Shown here piece by piece: positions 60,049 through 64,000 of a stretch of 64,000 nucleotides of DNA; the first letter of the stretch is position 1; every line of letters starts with the position of its first letter. Both the position numbers and the translations under genes were made by a program. This DNA comes from an uncultured Alphaproteobacteria bacterium (GTDB taxonomy: Bacteria; Pseudomonadota; Alphaproteobacteria; Rhodobacterales; Rhodobacteraceae). The notes beneath the pieces were generated by a model. That model saw nothing but the letters and a program-made list of their open reading frames with translations, did no database searches and was not told where the DNA came from. The stretch covers positions 19,785 through 83,784 of the forward strand of contig CABZEW010000004.1 of the NCBI GenBank assembly GCA_902524845.1. Direction: 5' to 3'.

Positions 60049-61188
60049 TTAGGGCTTCTCATTTATATCGTCCAATGCTGACTTCCACTTACTTAACCAC
60101 CAGCGATATTGCTGAGGCCATTCCTCAAAATCCTGATTTTTATTTGCAAGTTCTCTTGCCTGGTTGGTCCAAAATGGGTTAAAAAGATGCTGTCTTCCCA
60201 ATGCTATCAAATCTGCTTGTTTTTCTTCTAAAATAGAATTTGCAAAATCAAAAGTTCTAATCAACCCTACAGCTTGCGTTTTAATGCCAACCTCATTTTT
60301 AATTTTTTCTGCAAAGGGAACTTGAAATCCAGACTTTCTTTTTTGCCCAGAAGCCGTAGCTCCTTTAGATGAGTTTCCACCCGAAGAGCAATCGATAACA
60401 TCTACACCCGCCTCTTTTAAGATATGACAAAGTTGTACGCTATCTTTTATAGTCCAGCCTCCATCTAATCCATCTTCAGCTGATATTCTTACGAAAAGAG
60501 GAACTTTCTCTCCTATTATTTCTCTAACTTTTTTAACGATTTCCACAGGAAAACGCATTCTGTTCTCTATTGTGCCTCCGTATTCATCATCTCTAAAATT
60601 AGATAATGGTGACAAAAAGCTGTGAAGAAGGTAACCATGCGCCATATGTACTTCTACGACCTCAAATCCAGCCTCTATTGACCTCTGAGCAGCTTTAACA
60701 AATGCGTTTTTGACTTCATCTAACTCTATTCTTTCCATTCTTTTTGGCTTTAACCACCCTTCATCTAGGGGCCGGTCCATGGGCGCGATTGGCTCCCAAA
60801 TTATATCTCCCCTATCGGTGTCAATTCTTGTTTGCGGACCGTTGCCGTGCCATGGTCTTTGCATGCTTGCTTTTTGTCCCGCATGACCCAACTGGATTGC
60901 TGGGATTGATCCTAATACCTTAACCGATTGTGTAATTTCTCTTAGTCCATCTATTTGCTTATCATCCCAAATGCCTAAGCAACCATTTGTTATTCGTCCT
61001 TGTGGCGTAACCCCAGTTGCTTCAATAAAAACTAAGCCTGCCCCTCCCATAGCAAGTTGCCCATAATGAGTTCTATGGTGAGTTTGAACATATCCATCTT
61101 TAGCCGAATATTGGCACATGGGAGACACAACCACGCGGTTTTTAAGATTTACATCACGAATTTTTAAATTTTCAAAAAGCATTAACAC
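60049..61188 (-). CDS. old yellow enzyme family NADH:flavin oxidoreductase (YqjM-like)
   Basis: LKNRVVVSPMCQYSAKDGYV, VHMAHGYLLHSFLSPLSNFRDDEYGG, LIALGRQHLFNP. Confidence 0.9.
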   Translation of the reverse strand: MLMLFENLKIRDVNLKNRVVVSPMCQYSAKDGYVQTHHRTHYGQLAMGGAGLVFIEATGVTPQGRITNGCLGIWDDKQIDGLREITQSVKVLGSIPAIQLGHAGQKASMQRPWHGNGPQTRIDTDRGDIIWEPIAPMDRPLDEGWLKPKRMERIELDEVKNAFVKAAQRSIEAGFEVVEVHMAHGYLLHSFLSPLSNFRDDEYGGTIENRMRFPVEIVKKVREIIGEKVPLFVRISAEDGLDGGWTIKDSVQLCHILKEAGVDVIDCSSGGNSSKGATASGQKRKSGFQVPFAEKIKNEVGIKTQAVGLIRTFDFANSILEEKQADLIALGRQHLFNPFWTNQARELANKNQDFEEWPQQYRWWLSKWKSALDDINEKP

Positions 61189-61207
61189 TCCCTTTCCACT
61201 TGTAAAT

Positions 61208-62083
61208 TTATTCTCTTTTTAAGACAACTAATAAGATTCCTGGCGTAATCAAAATTAGGCTTAGCCATCCATATATTCCCAGAAGCTCACCGAGCATAAG
61301 AAAACCCAAAACTGAACCAATTGGTGGAACAGAAGATAATATGGCTGATATTGAAGCAGATCCAATTTTTTGTGAAGCATAGGTTATAAAAAATATCCCT
61401 ATAAGATTGGGCACAAAACCTTGGTACATCATTTGTAATAGTAAACTTCCGTTTGGTGCTTCAGTGATACCTTTAGGAAGAAATAAAAAGTAGATAGGAA
61501 GATATATGACCGCATTTATCACCGATCCACAAAGCAGCAATTGGGTCATTGTAATATTCCATAACCTACTTAATACCACGTAAATGGAGAAAAATATTGC
61601 TCCTATTACAAAGAATACGTCCCCAATCCAGGCATCTGAAAAACTTAGTTCCAACCCATCGTATACCGCTAGACACCCTCCAAACAAAATCGTTACTGCT
61701 CCCAATGATTGTTGAAAGAATATTTTCTGTCTCAGTAGAAAAAATCCAAAAATTAGAGTGAAAAATGGCATTAGACCGTTCATAAATATACCTCCGTGCG
61801 AAGCTGGTGCGTATATGAACCCACTAAAGACGCAAAGGATGTAAACAGGACCAAGCAAAAAAGTTATTATTACAACTCTAAAAGATTTGATGGTTTTCCA
61901 GGGCTTAAAATATAAAACAATAGGCAATGCTATTAATGAGGATAAGCCATAACGAAACGCTGCAAAATCATAAATGGTTAAAGTGGAGGCCACACCAGAC
62001 CGTGTAACTACCAACCAGAATGACCAAATAAAAACGACCGAAATACCGGCCATCAACCCCAAAAAATATTTGCTTTTTAACAT
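61208..62083 (-). CDS. EamA/DMT-family transporter
   Basis: ~10 TM, two EamA repeats. Confidence 0.82.
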   Translation of the reverse strand: MLKSKYFLGLMAGISVVFIWSFWLVVTRSGVASTLTIYDFAAFRYGLSSLIALPIVLYFKPWKTIKSFRVVIITFLLGPVYILCVFSGFIYAPASHGGIFMNGLMPFFTLIFGFFLLRQKIFFQQSLGAVTILFGGCLAVYDGLELSFSDAWIGDVFFVIGAIFFSIYVVLSRLWNITMTQLLLCGSVINAVIYLPIYFLFLPKGITEAPNGSLLLQMMYQGFVPNLIGIFFITYASQKIGSASISAILSSVPPIGSVLGFLMLGELLGIYGWLSLILITPGILLVVLKRE

Positions 62084-62269
62084 GCCCGAGAATTCACTTA
62101 ACCTTTAAATTTTTCTTTTAAATAAAATTTTATTACATCTATGTGACTGTCTTAATTTCCGCTGAAAAGCAATAAAAAATTATTATTTTAAAAGAAAAGC
62201 AATTTGCCTATACTCTGGTCTTGTAAAGATTCTTTTTTATTTAAGGAAGAACAAATTTGGGAGAAAGAA

Positions 62270-63445
62270 ATGAAAAAATTAATAACTACACTCCTAGCAT
62301 TATGCCTTACTACGACAGCGTCTTTCTCTGACGTGAAATTAGGTATAATAATAGGTTTTACGGGACCAATAGAAAGTCTTACACCAGACATGGCTGCTGG
62401 AGCTGAACTGGCAATTGATGAAGTTAATAAATCTGGTAGTTTTTCTATGGGAAAGGTATCAGGCATTAGAGCTGATTCAACTTGCATAGACTCTTCAGCG
62501 GCAACCGCAGCTGCAGAAAGGTTGATTACCTCAGATAAAGTTAATGGTATAATGGGTGCTGACTGTTCTGGCGTTACAACCGCGATATTGCAACAAGTTG
62601 CGTTGGCCAACGGGATGGTAATGGTGTCACCTTCAGCAACATCTCCGGCTTTATCTACTGTTGAAGACAACAATCTTTTTTTTAGAACTGCACCATCAGA
62701 TGCAAGACAGGGCCAGGTTATTGCGGATATTCTGCAGGAAAAGGGAATGAGTAGTGTTGCAATATCTTATGTTAATAACGATTACGGTAAGGGCCTTGCT
62801 GCGAGTATTGAAGCGAACCATAAGGCAGCAGGTGGTACGGTAACGATAAGTGCACCACACGAAGATGACAAAGGCGACTACAGTGCGGAAGTGGGAGCAT
62901 TGGCTCAGGCAGGGGGAGACATTCTTATAGTTGCGGGTTACCTTAATTCTGGAGGTAAAGGAATTATCCAAGCGTCTCTAGATGCAGGTGCTTTTGACAT
63001 GTTTTTTCTACCTGATGGCATGATAGGCGAGTCCCTACCTAATGACATTGGATCAGGGCTAAATGGATCTATCGGGACTGTTCCGGGGACTGATAGTCCT
63101 GGCGCCGCTACATTCGGTGATCTGGCAACAGCCGCTGGATTCAAAAACGGGCCATTTGCTATGGAGTCTTATGATGCAGCTGCTCTAATGCTTCTTGCGA
63201 TGGAAGCTGCAAAATCATCAGATAGTCAGGTTTACAAGTTTGCTATAGATGAGATTGCTAACGCACCAGGTGAGAAAATCTATCCTGGCGAATTAGGAAA
63301 AGCATTAGACCTTGTGAAAGCTGGAAAAGACATTGACTACGTTGGCGCTTCAGCCGTTGAACTAGTTGGTGGTGGCGAAAGCGCTGGAAACTACGCTCAA
63401 ATCGAAGTTCAGAGCGGAAAGAATGAGACCGTAGCTTACAGATAG
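62270..63445 (+). CDS. branched-chain amino acid ABC transporter substrate-binding protein (LivJ/K-like)
   Basis: Signal peptide; VKLGIIIGFTGPIESLTPDMAAGAELAIDEVN; upstream of LivG-like gene; start chosen at ATG 62270. Confidence 0.9.
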   Translation: MKKLITTLLALCLTTTASFSDVKLGIIIGFTGPIESLTPDMAAGAELAIDEVNKSGSFSMGKVSGIRADSTCIDSSAATAAAERLITSDKVNGIMGADCSGVTTAILQQVALANGMVMVSPSATSPALSTVEDNNLFFRTAPSDARQGQVIADILQEKGMSSVAISYVNNDYGKGLAASIEANHKAAGGTVTISAPHEDDKGDYSAEVGALAQAGGDILIVAGYLNSGGKGIIQASLDAGAFDMFFLPDGMIGESLPNDIGSGLNGSIGTVPGTDSPGAATFGDLATAAGFKNGPFAMESYDAAALMLLAMEAAKSSDSQVYKFAIDEIANAPGEKIYPGELGKALDLVKAGKDIDYVGASAVELVGGGESAGNYAQIEVQSGKNETVAYR

Positions 63446-63460
63446 TTTAATTTAGTTTGG

Positions 63461-63494
63461 AGAATGCCTCGGTTAACTAAAACCGAGGCATTCT
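63461..63494. other. 14-bp perfect stem-loop between SBP and LivG-like genes
   Basis: AGAATGCCTCGGTT-aactaa-AACCGAGGCATTCT, no strong poly-T tail. Confidence 0.75.
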
Positions 63495-63503
63495 ACTCTT
63501 ATC

Positions 63504-64000
63504 ATGATTGAAATAAAAAACGTTTCAAAGCATTTTGGTGGCATTAAGGCCGTCGAGAACGTCTCCCTCAATATAAATAAAGGATCTATTACTGGGCTTA
63601 TAGGACCAAACGGGGCTGGAAAAACCACATTATTCAATATTATTGCTGGATTTTATTCTGCAGATTTTGGAGAAATACTATTTGAAGGAGAGAATATATC
63701 TAGCTTACGATCGGACGAACTATTTAAAAAAGGAATACTTAGAACCTTTCAGATAGCGCATGAATTTGAAAATCTTTCTGTAAGGGAAAATTTGATGATG
63801 GTTCCTGGAAATCAAATAGGAGAAACAATTTTTCATTCTTGGATTTCTAGAAGCAAAATAAGAAGTGAAGAAAGAAAAAACTCTAAAAAAGCGTTAGAGG
63901 TTATGGAGTTTTTAAACCTTGATCACCTTGCGGACGAGCGAGCTGGTAGCCTTTCAGGAGGTCAAAAGAAATTATTAGAATTGGGTAGAACAATGATGGT
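63504..64000 (+). CDS. branched-chain amino acid ABC transporter ATP-binding protein (LivG-like), truncated by window end
   Basis: MIEIKNVSKHFGGIKAVENVSLNINKGSITGLIGPNGAGKTTLFNIIAGFY...LSGGQKKLLELGRTMM; not in ORF track because no stop in window. Confidence 0.92.
   Translation, partial: MIEIKNVSKHFGGIKAVENVSLNINKGSITGLIGPNGAGKTTLFNIIAGFYSADFGEILFEGENISSLRSDELFKKGILRTFQIAHEFENLSVRENLMMVPGNQIGETIFHSWISRSKIRSEERKNSKKALEVMEFLNLDHLADERAGSLSGGQKKLLELGRTMM

Overview
AT-rich window from an alphaproteobacterial chromosome. Gene content and order (petABC, RegB/RegA, accD-folC-trxA, ftsK-lolA-xthA, dapF-mtaB, rbfA-truB-rpsO-pnp) look marine and Rhodobacterales-like, but taxonomy is inferred only. Most of the window is core metabolism: zinc uptake (znuA / zur-znuC-znuB-CobW GTPase), 5'-methylthioadenosine salvage (mtnP-apt-aldolase/SDR fusion with divergent mtnA), cytochrome bc1, heme, lysine and folate genes, RNA processing, redox regulation, cell division, and the start of a branched-chain amino-acid ABC operon. 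The main accessory region is a ~7.0 kb integrative element (about 11070-18129) in the 3' end of a tRNA-Lys(TTT) gene, bounded by 49-bp identical direct repeats. It encodes a tyrosine integrase, an unknown protein, an AlpA-like regulator and a RepA-like AAA ATPase. Immediately after the ATPase lies an inverted 3+3 array of 9-bp iteron-like repeats (candidate replication origin), followed by a large autotransporter as cargo. The right end holds a tRNA-Ser(TGA) 3' fragment and a truncated AlbA_2/Schlafen-like gene, suggesting a composite history. The best metabolic candidate is a fused class II aldolase-SDR in an mtnP-apt operon, which may be a one-polypeptide version of the terminal steps of the MTA 'DHAP shunt'.
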